A stretch of 64,000 nt of DNA from HLUCCA09 sp965277275 (GCA_965277275.1 CBDICG010000002.1:2666001-2730000), one strand, 5' to 3'; counted from the stretch's first letter, positions 53,003 to 62,079 are shown. The notes: a model not told the origin generated them from the letters alone. Translations and numbers: made by a program.

Positions 53003-53384
53003 CCGGCGGCGGACAGGCGGTTGCGCGATTCTCTGCCTGGCGAGCCGCGGCGCTGCGCTTCTCGCGCAATTGCGCGAGCGTGCGGCGCTCGGCGGCCGGG
53101 TCGATGGCGACCTCGACTTCGCGGTAGCGCGTTTCGACCGTGTTGCAGTAGCGCAGGCCGACATTCGCGCCCGTCCGGTAGATCCCGTTGCCGATGCAGA
53201 AATCGAGCCCAGTCGTTACCACGGGCTCCCGTTCGATGCGGTAGCCGCGTGCGAGGTTGGCTTCCGACTCGCCTATCAGCCGGTCAAGCGTCGCCAGCTC
53301 CGAGAACGCGGAGCGCAGGCAGGCCTGGCGCGGCGAGGCGCAGGCCGTGAGCACAACAAGGGTCAGGAGACATATCCAGCGCAT
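52998..53384 (-). CDS. Putative lipoprotein
   Basis: 128 residues. N-terminal MRWICLLTLVVLTACAS has a lipobox (LTAC, Cys15), so the mature protein is lipid-anchored. The rest has conserved Cys pairs (LDFCIGNGIY, LRYCNTVET) and a helical C-terminus (AAERRTLAQLREKRSAAARQAENR). I recognise a Rhodobacteraceae lipoprotein type but no named family or role. Its stop lies inside the second unit of the direct repeat, convergent with terB. Confidence 0.75.
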   Translation of the reverse strand: MRWICLLTLVVLTACASPRQACLRSAFSELATLDRLIGESEANLARGYRIEREPVVTTGLDFCIGNGIYRTGANVGLRYCNTVETRYREVEVAIDPAAERRTLAQLREKRSAAARQAENRATACPPPE

Positions 53385-53515
53385 ACCCCCGCATCTACCG
53401 CATGTTGGTTAACACCGCATTGCGGCGCGACCGCGCGTCGCTGGTGGAGGGCGGGCCGCGGTGGTAGCGATAGTCCAGACCCTGAGCGACCGGCGCCCGG
53501 AACAAGGAGGACCCC

Positions 53516-54406
53516 ATGACCGAACAATTCGACGACCGAAAGGCCCGCGCCTCCGGCTGGTTCCGTGCCCTGCGCGACCGCATCGTCGCGGCGTTCGAGG
53601 ATCTGGAGGATACCCAGACAGCGGGACCCAACGCCGATGCCCCCGCCGGCCGGTTCGAGGTGAGCGAAACGCGCCGCGCCGGCGAGGACGGGGCCGATGC
53701 GGGCGGCGGGCTGATGAGCGTGATGCGCGGCGGCCGGGTCTTCGAGAAGGTCGGTGTCAATGTCTCGACGGTCTATGGCACGCTCGGTGAGCGCGCACAG
53801 AAAGCGATGGCCGCGCGCGGTGTGCCCGGCATGGCGGATGACCCTCGGTTCTGGGCGTCCGGCATCAGCCTCGTGGCGCATATGCAGAACCCCCACACGC
53901 CTGCGGTGCACATGAACACCCGGATGTTCTGGACGCCGGGCGCATGGTGGTTCGGCGGCGGCTCGGACCTGAACCCCTGCCTTGAGTACGAGGAAGACAC
54001 GCAAAGCTTCCACGACGTGCTCAAAGTGGCGTGCAACGCGCACGCACCGGACTACTACGACCGCTTCAAAGCCTGGGCAGACGAGTATTTCTTCGTCCCC
54101 CACCGCCACCGTGCGCGGGGTGTCGGCGGCATCTTCTACGACGATCTCAACACCGGCGACTGGGACGCCGATTTCGCCTTCACGCAGGCCGTGGGAGAGG
54201 CGTTCCTGCCCGCCTATCTGCCCACCGTCGAGCGCAACCGGGACCGCGCATGGACGGACGAGGACCGCGAGGCGCAGCTCGTGCATCGCGGGCTCTATGC
54301 CGAGTACAACCTCGTCTATGACCGGGGCACGAAGTTCGGGCTGGAGACGGGGCATGACGCAAACGCCGTCCTGATGTCCCTGCCGCCCATAGCGAAGTGG
54401 ACGTAG
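53516..54406 (+). CDS. hemF: Oxygen-dependent coproporphyrinogen III oxidase
   Basis: 296 residues. Converts coproporphyrinogen III to protoporphyrinogen IX with O2, step of haem (and chlorophyll) synthesis. Signature segments AHMQNPHTPAVHMNTRMFW, WWFGGGSDLNPCLEYEEDTQSFH, HRARGVGGIFYDDLNTGDWDADF and YAEYNLVYDRGTKFGLETG match the family. AAGGAGGACC precedes the ATG. Oxygen dependence suits an aerobic organism. The GNAT gene follows on the same strand 72 bases downstream. Confidence 0.97.
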   Translation: MTEQFDDRKARASGWFRALRDRIVAAFEDLEDTQTAGPNADAPAGRFEVSETRRAGEDGADAGGGLMSVMRGGRVFEKVGVNVSTVYGTLGERAQKAMAARGVPGMADDPRFWASGISLVAHMQNPHTPAVHMNTRMFWTPGAWWFGGGSDLNPCLEYEEDTQSFHDVLKVACNAHAPDYYDRFKAWADEYFFVPHRHRARGVGGIFYDDLNTGDWDADFAFTQAVGEAFLPAYLPTVERNRDRAWTDEDREAQLVHRGLYAEYNLVYDRGTKFGLETGHDANAVLMSLPPIAKWT

Positions 54407-54478
54407 CCCGGGGCCTGTCGCGCCCGACTGAGGGGGCGTGCGTTGGCGCGCCCTTCGCCAAGGCGAAGGACGCAGACC

Positions 54479-55177
54479 TTGAGCGCTGAGGCCCCCGCGC
54501 GCGAGGCGCGTCCCGTCGGGCCGCCGGTGTCGCTCGAATTGCCACGCCCGCGCCCGGCTCGCGCGCCGATTGCGGGGCGGTACATGACGCTTCTGCCCGC
54601 GGACCCGGATACGCAGGCGGCGGGTCTTCACGCGGCCTATCTCGAAGACCATGACAATGTGGGCTGGACGTATCTGCCCTATGGCCCGTTCGCCGAGCCT
54701 GCCGCGTTCACCGACTGGATGTCATCGACCTGCCTTGAGGACGATCCGCTCTTTTTCACGGTCGAGGTTGCGGGGCAGCCCGTCGGGGTGGCGAGCTATC
54801 TGCGGATCACTCCGGGCGTGGCGAGTATCGAGATCGGGCATATCCACTTCTCCCCGTCCCTGCAGCGCACACCTGCTGCGACGGAGGCTTTGGCCCGCAT
54901 GATGGGCGCGGCGTTCGATCTCGGCTATCGGCGGGTCGAATGGAAGTGTGACGCCCTCAACCAGCCAAGCCGACAGGCCGCGGTGCGGCTGGGCTTCGCC
55001 TATGAGGGCACGCACCGGCAGGCGACAATTGTGAAGGGGCGCAACCGGGATACGGCGTGGTTTTCCGTGCTCGACAGGGAGTGGCCCGCGGTGCAGGCCG
55101 GGTTCGAGCGCTGGCTCGCGCCGGAGAATTTCGACGCAGAGGGCCGACAGATCCGCCGACTGGAAGACTGTCGGTAG
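54479..55177 (+). CDS. GNAT-family acetyltransferase (RimJ/RimL-like)
   Basis: 232 residues from a TTG at 54479; AAGGA lies 8 bases upstream. A longer frame starts at TTG 54443 but has weaker support. The acetyltransferase_3 pattern is visible: AYLEDHDNVGWTYLPYGPFAE, VGVASYLRITPGVASIEIGHIHFSPSLQRTPAATEAL (acetyl-CoA-binding loop) and DALNQPSRQAAVRLGFAYEGTHRQATIVKGRNRDTAWFS. It probably modifies a protein N-terminus or small amine; target unknown. Convergent with hemE. Confidence 0.82.
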   Translation: MSAEAPAREARPVGPPVSLELPRPRPARAPIAGRYMTLLPADPDTQAAGLHAAYLEDHDNVGWTYLPYGPFAEPAAFTDWMSSTCLEDDPLFFTVEVAGQPVGVASYLRITPGVASIEIGHIHFSPSLQRTPAATEALARMMGAAFDLGYRRVEWKCDALNQPSRQAAVRLGFAYEGTHRQATIVKGRNRDTAWFSVLDREWPAVQAGFERWLAPENFDAEGRQIRRLEDCR

Positions 55178-55382
55178 CGCGCCGGATGTGCTTGCGCGCC
55201 AGTGCGGTTTGCTGGCGACGCGGTTTGCTGGCGGCGGGATGGGCCATTGGGGGACGAACGCCGCCACGATGCACGCCGGGCGAGGCCCGGCCATCGGCCC
55301 GCTGCCAATGTTTCGCACGCGCAACAACGGGGCAGCGTTACTGACCCTTGGTTATATCTTTCTTAACCCTTGGTTGTCGATC

Positions 55383-56426
55383 TCAGGCGTCGACCGTCTC
55401 GCGCACGGTGTCGATCATCAGCTGCACGTTCTCGGGATCGGCGTCGGGCGTGATGCCGTGGCCGAGGTTGAAGATGTGCGGCCCCTTGGAAAACGCGCGG
55501 ACAATGGCGCGGGTTTCGTCGACCAGCGCCTGCCCCCCCGTGACCATGTGGGACGAGGCGAGGTTGCCCTGCACGCAGCTGTCGGACTGGACATTCTGCG
55601 CCGCCCAATCCGGGCTCACGGAGTTGTCGAGCGCGACGCAATCGGCGCCGGTCGCCTTGGCGAAACCGATGTATTTCTCGCCCGCCTCGCGCGGGAAGGC
55701 GATGATCGGCAGGCCGGGGTGGCGCGACTTCAGTTCGGCAATGATGCGCTTGGTGGGCGCGAGGGCGTAGCGGTCGAACGCGTCGCCCTTGAGCGAGCCG
55801 GCCCAGCTGTCGAAGATCTTCACCGTCTCGGCGCCGGCCTCGACCTGGGCGGAGAGGTATTCGATCGTGGCCTCCGTCAGGCGCTCGATCAGCGCCTCGA
55901 AGAGCGCCGGGTTCTCGGCCATCAGCGCGTGCGCGGGCCCCTGATCGGGCGTGCCGCGCCCGGCGATCATGTAGGTCGCCACTGTCCACGGTGCACCGGC
56001 AAAGCCGATCAGCGTGGTTTCGGAGGGCAGCTCCCGGCGCAGGATGCGCACCGTTTCATAGATCGGGGCGAGGTGATCGTGCACGTCGCTTGCGGGCTTG
56101 AGCTTGTCGAAACCCGCCGTGTCGGTGATCGTCGAGAGGCGCGGGCCTTCGCCGGTGACGAACCACAGATCAGCGCCGAGCGCTTCGGGGATCAGCAGGA
56201 TGTCGGCGAACAGGATCGCCGCGTCGAAGCCGTAGCGGCGGATCGGCTGGAGCGTCACCTCGGCGGCGAGCTCCGAGTTGTAGCACAGCGACAGAAAGTC
56301 GCCAGCTTCTGCGCGGGTTGCGCGGTATTCAGGCAGGTACCGGCCCGCCTGGCGCATCATCCAGATCGGGGGGACGGGCAGCGTTTCTCCGGCCAGGGCT
56401 CGGAGCAGGGTCTTGGTTTCGGCCAT
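55383..56426 (-). CDS. hemE: Uroporphyrinogen decarboxylase
   Basis: 347 residues. Decarboxylates uroporphyrinogen III to coproporphyrinogen III. Family motifs are clear: PPIWMMRQAGRYLPEYR near residue 20, FADILLIPEALG, FAGAPWTVATYMIAG, FDSWAGSL, and NLGHGITPDADPENVQ near the end. ATG 56426. Divergent from hemC; the shared 111-base region contains two TGT-N12-ACA boxes, implying co-regulation of two haem-pathway genes by one repressor. Confidence 0.97.
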   Translation of the reverse strand: MAETKTLLRALAGETLPVPPIWMMRQAGRYLPEYRATRAEAGDFLSLCYNSELAAEVTLQPIRRYGFDAAILFADILLIPEALGADLWFVTGEGPRLSTITDTAGFDKLKPASDVHDHLAPIYETVRILRRELPSETTLIGFAGAPWTVATYMIAGRGTPDQGPAHALMAENPALFEALIERLTEATIEYLSAQVEAGAETVKIFDSWAGSLKGDAFDRYALAPTKRIIAELKSRHPGLPIIAFPREAGEKYIGFAKATGADCVALDNSVSPDWAAQNVQSDSCVQGNLASSHMVTGGQALVDETRAIVRAFSKGPHIFNLGHGITPDADPENVQLMIDTVRETVDA

Positions 56427-56477
56427 GGGATCCTCGCTTTGGGTCCGCCGCCCTCCGGGCGTCGGTTTCGTGTCAAG

Positions 56478-56495
56478 TGTCAACTTGACGTTACA
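56478..56495. promoter_or_regulatory. PpsR/CrtJ-like box 1 (hemE-hemC)
   Basis: TGTCAACTTGACGTTACA matches TGT-N12-ACA exactly. The N12 contains CAACTTGACGTT. It lies 52 bases from the hemE start and 42 bases from the hemC start. Confidence 0.65.
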
Positions 56496-56502
56496 TTTCG
56501 TG

Positions 56503-56531
56503 TTGTCAACCCGTGTTGACACTTCTAGGTT
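56503..56531 (+). promoter_or_regulatory. Putative hemC promoter
   Basis: TTGTCA (56503-56508) and TAGGTT (56526-56531) are 17 bases apart, ending 6 bases before the hemC ATG, so the message would be leaderless. Box 2 overlaps the -35 and spacer. Confidence 0.45.
56504..56521. promoter_or_regulatory. PpsR/CrtJ-like box 2 (hemE-hemC)
   Basis: TGTCAACCCGTGTTGACA matches TGT-N12-ACA and is also a near-perfect palindrome (TGTCAA / TTGACA arms). Its centre is 26 bases from box 1, suggesting cooperative binding of a dimer pair. Confidence 0.7.
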
Positions 56532-56537
56532 CGCCCC

Positions 56538-57488
56538 ATGTCTATCACGCTCCCCACGCCGACGTCCCCGCTCAAAATTGGCACACGTGGCTCGCCGCTC
56601 GCGCTGGCGCAAGCCTACGAGACGCGGCTGCGCCTGATGAAGGCCTTCGATCTGCCGAAAGAGGCCTTCGAGGTCGTCATCATCAAGACGACGGGTGACA
56701 AGATCCTCGACCGTCCGCTAAAGGAAATCGGCGGCAAGGGGCTCTTTACCCGCGAGATCGAGGACGATCTGACAGCGGGGCGCATCGATATCGCCGTGCA
56801 CTCGATGAAGGACATGCCGACAGTGCAGCCCGATGGGCTGCTGCTTGACACGTTCCTGCCCCGCGAGGACGTGCGCGACGCGTTCGTGACGCTGGATGGC
56901 GGGCTCTTTTCGGAGCTGGAGCAGGGCGCGAAGGTTGGCACCTCGTCGTTGCGCCGCCGGGCGCAACTCTTGTGGCGCAGGCCGGAGCTGGAGGTGGTGG
57001 AGTTTCGCGGCAACGTGCAGACCCGGATGCGCAAGCTTTCGGAAGGCGTGGCGGAGGCGACGTTCCTCGCCTGTGCGGGGCTCAACCGGCTCTTCATGAA
57101 GGACGTGCAGCGCATGCCGCTGGAGACCGACGAGATGCTGCCTGCCGTCGCACAGGGCGCCATCGGGATCGAGCGGCGCGCGGATGACCACCGCGTGGCC
57201 GAGATGCTGTCGGCGATCCACCATGGCCCGACGGGCGTGCGGCTTGCGGCGGAGCGCGCCTATCTCGCGGCACTTGACGGATCGTGCGAAACGCCGATTG
57301 CGGGGCTGGCGGAGCTTGATGGCGGAAGCCTTCGGCTGCGGGGGGAGATCCTGCGGCCCGACGGCTCCGAGTGCCTCGAAGACGCCGAGGGTGGCCCAAC
57401 GGAAGATGCCGCCGAGATTGGCCGTGCGCTTGGCGCGCGTCTCCTCGCGCGCGCGCCGGAGGGCTTCTTCGACTGGCGGGCCGCGTAG
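56538..57488 (+). CDS. hemC: Hydroxymethylbilane synthase (porphobilinogen deaminase)
   Basis: 316 residues. Links four porphobilinogens to hydroxymethylbilane. IGTRGSPLALAQA, KDMPT, GTSSLRRRAQL and the cofactor-binding Cys in LDGSCETPIAGLA are conserved. The ATG at 56538 directly follows the promoter region with PpsR-like boxes. A weak hairpin (GGGCG/CGCCC) at 57540-57554 lies 52 bases after the stop. The gene is not in an operon with hemD. Confidence 0.97.
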   Translation: MSITLPTPTSPLKIGTRGSPLALAQAYETRLRLMKAFDLPKEAFEVVIIKTTGDKILDRPLKEIGGKGLFTREIEDDLTAGRIDIAVHSMKDMPTVQPDGLLLDTFLPREDVRDAFVTLDGGLFSELEQGAKVGTSSLRRRAQLLWRRPELEVVEFRGNVQTRMRKLSEGVAEATFLACAGLNRLFMKDVQRMPLETDEMLPAVAQGAIGIERRADDHRVAEMLSAIHHGPTGVRLAAERAYLAALDGSCETPIAGLAELDGGSLRLRGEILRPDGSECLEDAEGGPTEDAAEIGRALGARLLARAPEGFFDWRAA

Positions 57489-57799
57489 AAGCTGGACCTG
57501 CGTCCACCGGCGCGTATTTGATCTAACCCCCTCGTCTTAGGGCGTTATTCGCCCGAACCTTTCGTAGTTTGGACGTTTGTGCGGCGCTATCGGTGTTTCC
57601 CCTCGAGACGGGTGCGCCACCGGTCCGGCCTTGCTCAGCGATCCTTGCGCCGGTGGCTGAGACGCCAACGCCCGGCGCATTTTCAAGGTCCATCTGGGCG
57701 CAAAGCCCGGTGTGAGGATCGCCGCCATATGGCGGAAGCGGTTTTGCGCATCGGCGGGAGCCGAGGTAGATCTGCGCCATCGCCAGAGGGAGAATTACC
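57489..57799 (+). other. 311-base region downstream of hemC
   Basis: Holds the small hairpin at 57540-57554 (TTATT loop) and the leader of the oxidoreductase gene with GAGGGAGA before GTG 57800. No gene is convincing here. Confidence 0.4.
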
Positions 57800-58789
57800 G
57801 TGCGAGCCATCACTTACTCCGCGTTCGGACCGGCATCCGACGTGCTGTCGCTCGATGATCTGCCGACGCCTGAGCCGGGGGAAGGCGAGGTCCGCGTGCA
57901 GCTGAAGACCTCGGCGGTGAACCCTTCGGATGTGAAAGTGCGGGCGGGTGGTCGCCCGGGGGTCACGGCACCGCCTTTTGCGACGATCATCCCCCACAGC
58001 GATGGCGCCGGGGTGATCGACGCCGTGGGCGCTGGCGTGCCGCAGGAGCGGGTCGGCGAGCGGGTCTGGATCTGGAACGGGCAGTGGCGGCGGGCATTCG
58101 GCACTGCGGCGGAGTATATCGCCCTCCCTGCGGCGCAGGCCGTGCCGCTGCCGGGCGATGTCTCGTTCGAGGCGGGCGCGGTGCTGGGGATCCCGGGCCT
58201 TACCGCCGTGCATGGCGTTCTGGGTGGCGGGCCGGTCGCGGGCAGGATCGTCCTTGTCAGCGGCGGCGCGGGCACGGTGGGCCGACTGGCGGTGCAGGTG
58301 GCGGCGGCGTCCGGCGCGCAGGTGATCGCGACCGCGCGAGGCGCAGCGGGAGTGGAGGCCGCCTGGTCTGCGGGCGCAAGCCATGTCCTTGACTACAGCG
58401 CCCCCGACCTCGGCGCGCAGATCCTCGACGCGACCGGCGGGGCGCTTGTCGACCGGATCGTCGAGGTCGAGTTCGGGCAGAATGCGGAGACCAACGCCGA
58501 GGTCATCGCCGAGGGCGGCACCATCGCCGCTTACGGCTCGGCCCGCGACATGGCGCCGACGCTGCCGTTCTACCCGCTGATGTTCAAGGCGGTGACGATC
58601 GATCTGATGCTGATCTACCGGTTGTCCGCATCCGAGCGGCGCGCGGCCGAGGCCCACCTGACCGACCTTCTGGTGCGCGGGGCGCTGGACCTGCGAATCG
58701 GGCATGTCCTGCCGTTGGCCGAGTGCGCCCGGGCGCATGAGATCGTCGAGCGCGGGGGGCGGGAGGGGGCTGTCATCCTGTCGCTCTAG
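57800..58789 (+). CDS. NADPH:quinone oxidoreductase-like (MDR superfamily)
   Basis: 329 residues from a GTG with GAGGGAGA upstream. PGEGEVRVQLKTSAVNPSDVKVRAG, GAGVIDAVGAGV and the nucleotide-binding VLVSGGAGTVGRLAVQVAAASGAQVIATA (AxxGxxG-like SGGAGTVG) are typical of zinc-less quinone oxidoreductases. Zinc-site cysteines are absent, as in QOR. NADPH-dependent reduction of a quinone or enone is likely. The RibD_C pseudogene follows 57 bases downstream. Confidence 0.88.
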   Translation: MRAITYSAFGPASDVLSLDDLPTPEPGEGEVRVQLKTSAVNPSDVKVRAGGRPGVTAPPFATIIPHSDGAGVIDAVGAGVPQERVGERVWIWNGQWRRAFGTAAEYIALPAAQAVPLPGDVSFEAGAVLGIPGLTAVHGVLGGGPVAGRIVLVSGGAGTVGRLAVQVAAASGAQVIATARGAAGVEAAWSAGASHVLDYSAPDLGAQILDATGGALVDRIVEVEFGQNAETNAEVIAEGGTIAAYGSARDMAPTLPFYPLMFKAVTIDLMLIYRLSASERRAAEAHLTDLLVRGALDLRIGHVLPLAECARAHEIVERGGREGAVILSL

Positions 58790-58846
58790 GACGGTGCTAT
58801 CGCCGACACCGGGCGGCGGACAGGGAAAAGCGGGGGGCGCACACGC

Positions 58847-59431
58847 ATGGATCAGGATGGAGCGACCCCGGCGGCGCAGGACGCCGGGCATGCCACCTTC
58901 AGGCTGCTCGTGGTGGCAACGCTCGACGGGTTCATCGCGCGAGGGCCGGGGCATTCTCCGGCGGATTGAGCGAGCCGGGAGGAGCAGGAGGTATTCTTCA
59001 CCGAGGTCGAGGCCGCCGATTGGGCGGTGATGGGCCGTGGCACGCACGAGGCGGCCGACAAGCCGGAGCGGCGCCGGGTGATCCTGTCGCGACAGGGCGC
59101 GGACGGGGTCTGGCGCCGCCCGACCCAGCTCTGGATCGACCCGACGGGTCTGCGGCCGGTGGATCTCGAGGCGCGGGTGCGCGGGGTGCGCCCGATGGTC
59201 CGGGCGCTCATTCTGGGCGGGACGGGTGTGCACGACTGGTTTCACGCGCAGCGCCGGATCGATGAAGTGTTGCTGACGATCGAGCCTCAGCGCTTCGGGA
59301 CGGGCCTGCCGATCTTTTCGGGGCAAGGCGCGGCCGATCCCGTCGAGGTGCTCACGTCGCGGGGCTACTCCCCGCGTTCGGACCGCCGGTTGAATGCGGC
59401 GGGCACCCGCCTCGTTTCGCTGCGCCCGTGA
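58847..59431 (+). pseudogene. RibD_C/dihydrofolate reductase-like protein, broken by one in-frame TGA
   Basis: A single frame of 195 codons runs from ATG 58847 to the stop at 59431 but has TGA at 58967-58969 (codon 41). Before it the protein reads FRLLVVATLDGFIARGPGHSPAD; after it ASREEQEVFFTEVEAADWAVMGRGTHEAA. Related proteins have Trp here (SPADW), and TGA differs from TGG by one base. Downstream, VILGGTGVHDWFHAQRRIDEVLLTIEPQRFGTGLPIF is intact. So a recent nonsense change is likely; alternatives are a sequence error or re-initiation at GTG 59027. Confidence 0.7.
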
Positions 59432-59473
59432 GCGGCGCGGCGGTGCTGTGCGCATTGCGCCGTGCCGGAGGGC

Positions 59474-60181
59474 TCAGTCGGTTGCCAGGTCGAGCCAGAT
59501 CGGGCGGTGGTCCGACGCGATGCGCGATAACGGATCGTCCGCCACCCCTGCGCGGATCAGCTTGAGCCCCGGGCCGAGGGCCGCGCGATCGAGCGATCCG
59601 ACGGGTCGGCTGGCCGGAAAGGTGCGGCCGGGAGTGACGATCTCGAAGGGCGGGCAAAGCGGGCCCAGCCCCTTGTTCATCGACCACTCGTTGAAGTCGC
59701 CCAGAATGGCTGTCGTCTGCGCATGGTCGCGCATCGCGTAGGCATGGAGCGCACGGGCCTGCCGGCGTCGCCAGAGCCGAATGAGGGCGAGATGCGCACC
59801 GAGGACGGTTAGCCCGTCTTCGGGCCCCTTCGCATCCGGTGGCGCGACCCGCACCTTCACGGCCCCGCGCGGCTCGAGCCCTGGAAGCGGCAGGCGGTCC
59901 GTCTCGCGGATCTGCCATCCGCGCCGCACAAGCACCGCGTTGCCATGCCAGCCGAGGCTGACATCGGTGTCGGCGAGATCGGCGGGGATATGGTCTGTCT
60001 GCTGCGTGATCAGAAAGCGGGGCAGGGCGGAGGGCCGCCGCCCGAGGCGCTTGTCGGCTTCCTGCAGAACGACGACGTCGGCGTCGAGCGCATTGATGAC
60101 CGCAAGGATGCGCGCGGGGTCGCGGCGCAGGTCGAGCCCGACAGCCTTCTGGATGTTGTAGCTGGCAAGCCGCAGGCGCAT
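59474..60181 (-). CDS. Endonuclease/exonuclease/phosphatase-family protein
   Basis: 235 residues. RLASYNIQKAVGLDLRRDPARILAVINALDADVVVLQEADKR starts the fold; TAILGDFNEWSM (metal-binding Asn/Asp), and SDHRPIWLDL near the C-terminus carry the catalytic Asp-His pair. It is a metal-dependent phosphoesterase; the substrate (DNA, phospholipid headgroup or other) is unknown. Its ATG is 3 bases from the cls stop on the same strand, so the two are co-transcribed, and a role in phospholipid turnover is possible. Confidence 0.85.
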   Translation of the reverse strand: MRLRLASYNIQKAVGLDLRRDPARILAVINALDADVVVLQEADKRLGRRPSALPRFLITQQTDHIPADLADTDVSLGWHGNAVLVRRGWQIRETDRLPLPGLEPRGAVKVRVAPPDAKGPEDGLTVLGAHLALIRLWRRRQARALHAYAMRDHAQTTAILGDFNEWSMNKGLGPLCPPFEIVTPGRTFPASRPVGSLDRAALGPGLKLIRAGVADDPLSRIASDHRPIWLDLATD

Positions 60182-60184
60182 GGA

Positions 60185-61522
60185 TCAGAGGATCGGCGCA
60201 AAGAGCCGGGCGACGCGGGCCCCGACGCGAACGCGGCGCGGCTGTTCGGCCAGCATGCGTGTCATCCGGAACGCGCGCGCGAAATCGGCGTCCAGCATGG
60301 TCGCGACGCGGGCCGCGAAGACCGGATCGAAGAGCATGGCCATCGCCTCGAAGTTGAGCCGGAAGGAGCGATTGTCCATGTTGGTCGTTCCGACCCCGGC
60401 GAAGGCTTCATCCACGAGAATGACCTTCTGGTGCATGAACCCTTCGGTGTAGCGCCAGACCTCGACGCCGGCCTCGCGCACCTCTACCCCGCGCAGGGCG
60501 GCGTGCTTGAGGGCCGTCAGCGTGTCGATATCGGGCACGAAATAGGGGCTTGCGATCCAGACCCGCTGCCGCGCCGCCGTGATCGCGGCGAAAAACAGCA
60601 TCGAACCGGTGTCGAACTCGTCGGCCGGGCCGGTCGCGACGATGAGGCCGGCCATGTCGTCTGGCTGCAGGCCGGGGCGCCAGTGCAGATCGTCGGCGAT
60701 CAGTTGCTGCGTGGCGACGTGCCAATCCTCCACGAAGATGAGCTGGAGCTGGGCGACCATCGGGCCGCGCAGGGCCACGTGGGTGTCCCGCCATGCCCCG
60801 AAGGCCGGATCGAGGCCGAGATACTCGTCTCCGACGTTGAGCCCGCCGGTGAAGCCGCGCATCCCGTCGACGATTACCGTCTTGCGGTGGTTGCGGAAAT
60901 TTATCCGAAGGCGCGGTGTCTTGCCGTCGGCCAGACGGGGGTCGATGACCTGCGCCCCGGCCTTGATGAGCGCCGCGCGGAAATCGTCCTTGAGCGCGTG
61001 CGAGCCTATCCGGTCGTAGCTGACATAGACGGCGACGCCGCGGGCGCGGGCCGCGATGAGCCTGTCTTGCAGTTCGGTGCCGAGATCGTCGGACCGCACG
61101 ATATAGAATTGCACGAGGATGTAGCGCTCCGCCGCGTCGATCGCGGCAAACATCTCGTCGAAGGCCGCGCGCCCGTCGATCAGCAGGTCGGCCGCGTTGC
61201 CGCGCAGGACGGGAAGCTGCGCGGCGGCCTCGAACGGGCCGAAGATCTCCTGCGATATGGCGTCCGGTCGGCGGTCGGCGGAGTAATCCCGCACCGCGTC
61301 GACCACCTGCGCGCTGTCCCTGCGGGCGACCTCGACACCCCGGAGCCGGTGATGCCCGAGGATGAGGTAGGCGGGGACGGCGAGGATGGGCAGGGAGACG
61401 AGGAACACCGCCCAGCCGACAGCTCCCTGAGGCGTGCGCGCGCCCTGGATGGCGCGCCATGCGCAGTAGAGGGCGAAGGCCACGAGCAGCAGGTAGGCAA
61501 GGGCCCAAAGGCTTGTGGTCAT
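60185..61522 (-). CDS. cls: Cardiolipin synthase (phospholipase D family)
   Basis: 445 residues. Two N-terminal membrane segments (about 2-22, 35-57) precede two PLD domains. HKD motifs are His212/Lys214/Asp219 (NHRKTVIVDG) and His364/Lys366/Asp371 (FMHQKVILVD). It joins two phosphatidylglycerols into cardiolipin at the inner membrane. Length is typical of ClsA-like enzymes. It is the first gene of the pair with the endonuclease-family protein, separated by 3 bases. The G-rich repeat region lies upstream. Confidence 0.93.
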   Translation of the reverse strand: MTTSLWALAYLLLVAFALYCAWRAIQGARTPQGAVGWAVFLVSLPILAVPAYLILGHHRLRGVEVARRDSAQVVDAVRDYSADRRPDAISQEIFGPFEAAAQLPVLRGNAADLLIDGRAAFDEMFAAIDAAERYILVQFYIVRSDDLGTELQDRLIAARARGVAVYVSYDRIGSHALKDDFRAALIKAGAQVIDPRLADGKTPRLRINFRNHRKTVIVDGMRGFTGGLNVGDEYLGLDPAFGAWRDTHVALRGPMVAQLQLIFVEDWHVATQQLIADDLHWRPGLQPDDMAGLIVATGPADEFDTGSMLFFAAITAARQRVWIASPYFVPDIDTLTALKHAALRGVEVREAGVEVWRYTEGFMHQKVILVDEAFAGVGTTNMDNRSFRLNFEAMAMLFDPVFAARVATMLDADFARAFRMTRMLAEQPRRVRVGARVARLFAPIL

Positions 61523-61764
61523 GCCATGTGATCCGGTTGGGGTGGGGCGCGTGCGGAGGCCCGAGGGTATGCTCGCCGCATAGTCGCAACCAGCGCGGTC
61601 GCTTGTCCACCTCGGTGTGCCGCAACGCGTGGGGCATGTGGGGTCCCGGGCACGCCCCGTGGCTGGGCGGAGGCGGGGGCGGGTGCAGGTGGAGGGTGAG
61701 TGTGGAGGGCGAGTGCGAAGGCGCAGGGCGTAGGCGTGGGCGGAGGAAGTGAGCGCAAGTTGGG

Positions 61765-61840
61765 GGGAGAGGGAGAGGGAGAGGGAGAGGGAGAGGGAGA
61801 GGGAGAGGGAGAGGGAGAGGGAGAGGGAGAGGGAGAGGAG
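61765..61840 (+). repeat. Hexanucleotide microsatellite, 12 copies of GGGAGA
   Basis: Twelve exact GGGAGA units (61765-61836) plus GGAG. On the plus strand successive GGG runs are three bases apart, ideal for G-quadruplex formation. The repeat unit of six keeps all reading frames open. Such arrays vary in length by slippage. Confidence 0.85.
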
Positions 61841-62079
61841 CCTGGGCTCTTGGAAGACGAAACCGGCGTGGAGGGCCTGGGAGCGGCGCCTGTCCTGGCC
61901 TGCCGTGCGGGCTTGCAGCGGCTGACGGGCGCGCTGACGGTGGGGCGTTCGGTGGGGGGATCGATCTGGTGTGCTGCACGGGGCCGGTCAGCTGCGAGGG
62001 GCAAGGGCGGCGGAATGGCTGGCTCGGCGGGGGCGGCGGCGCGGGGTGCGATCCGGGGGCGCGGGCTGTGCCGTTGGCA

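Noticed and set aside
58967..58969. TGA at codon 41 read as selenocysteine
   Set aside because: The family has Trp at this place, no catalytic Cys is expected there, and no bacterial SECIS stem was seen just downstream.
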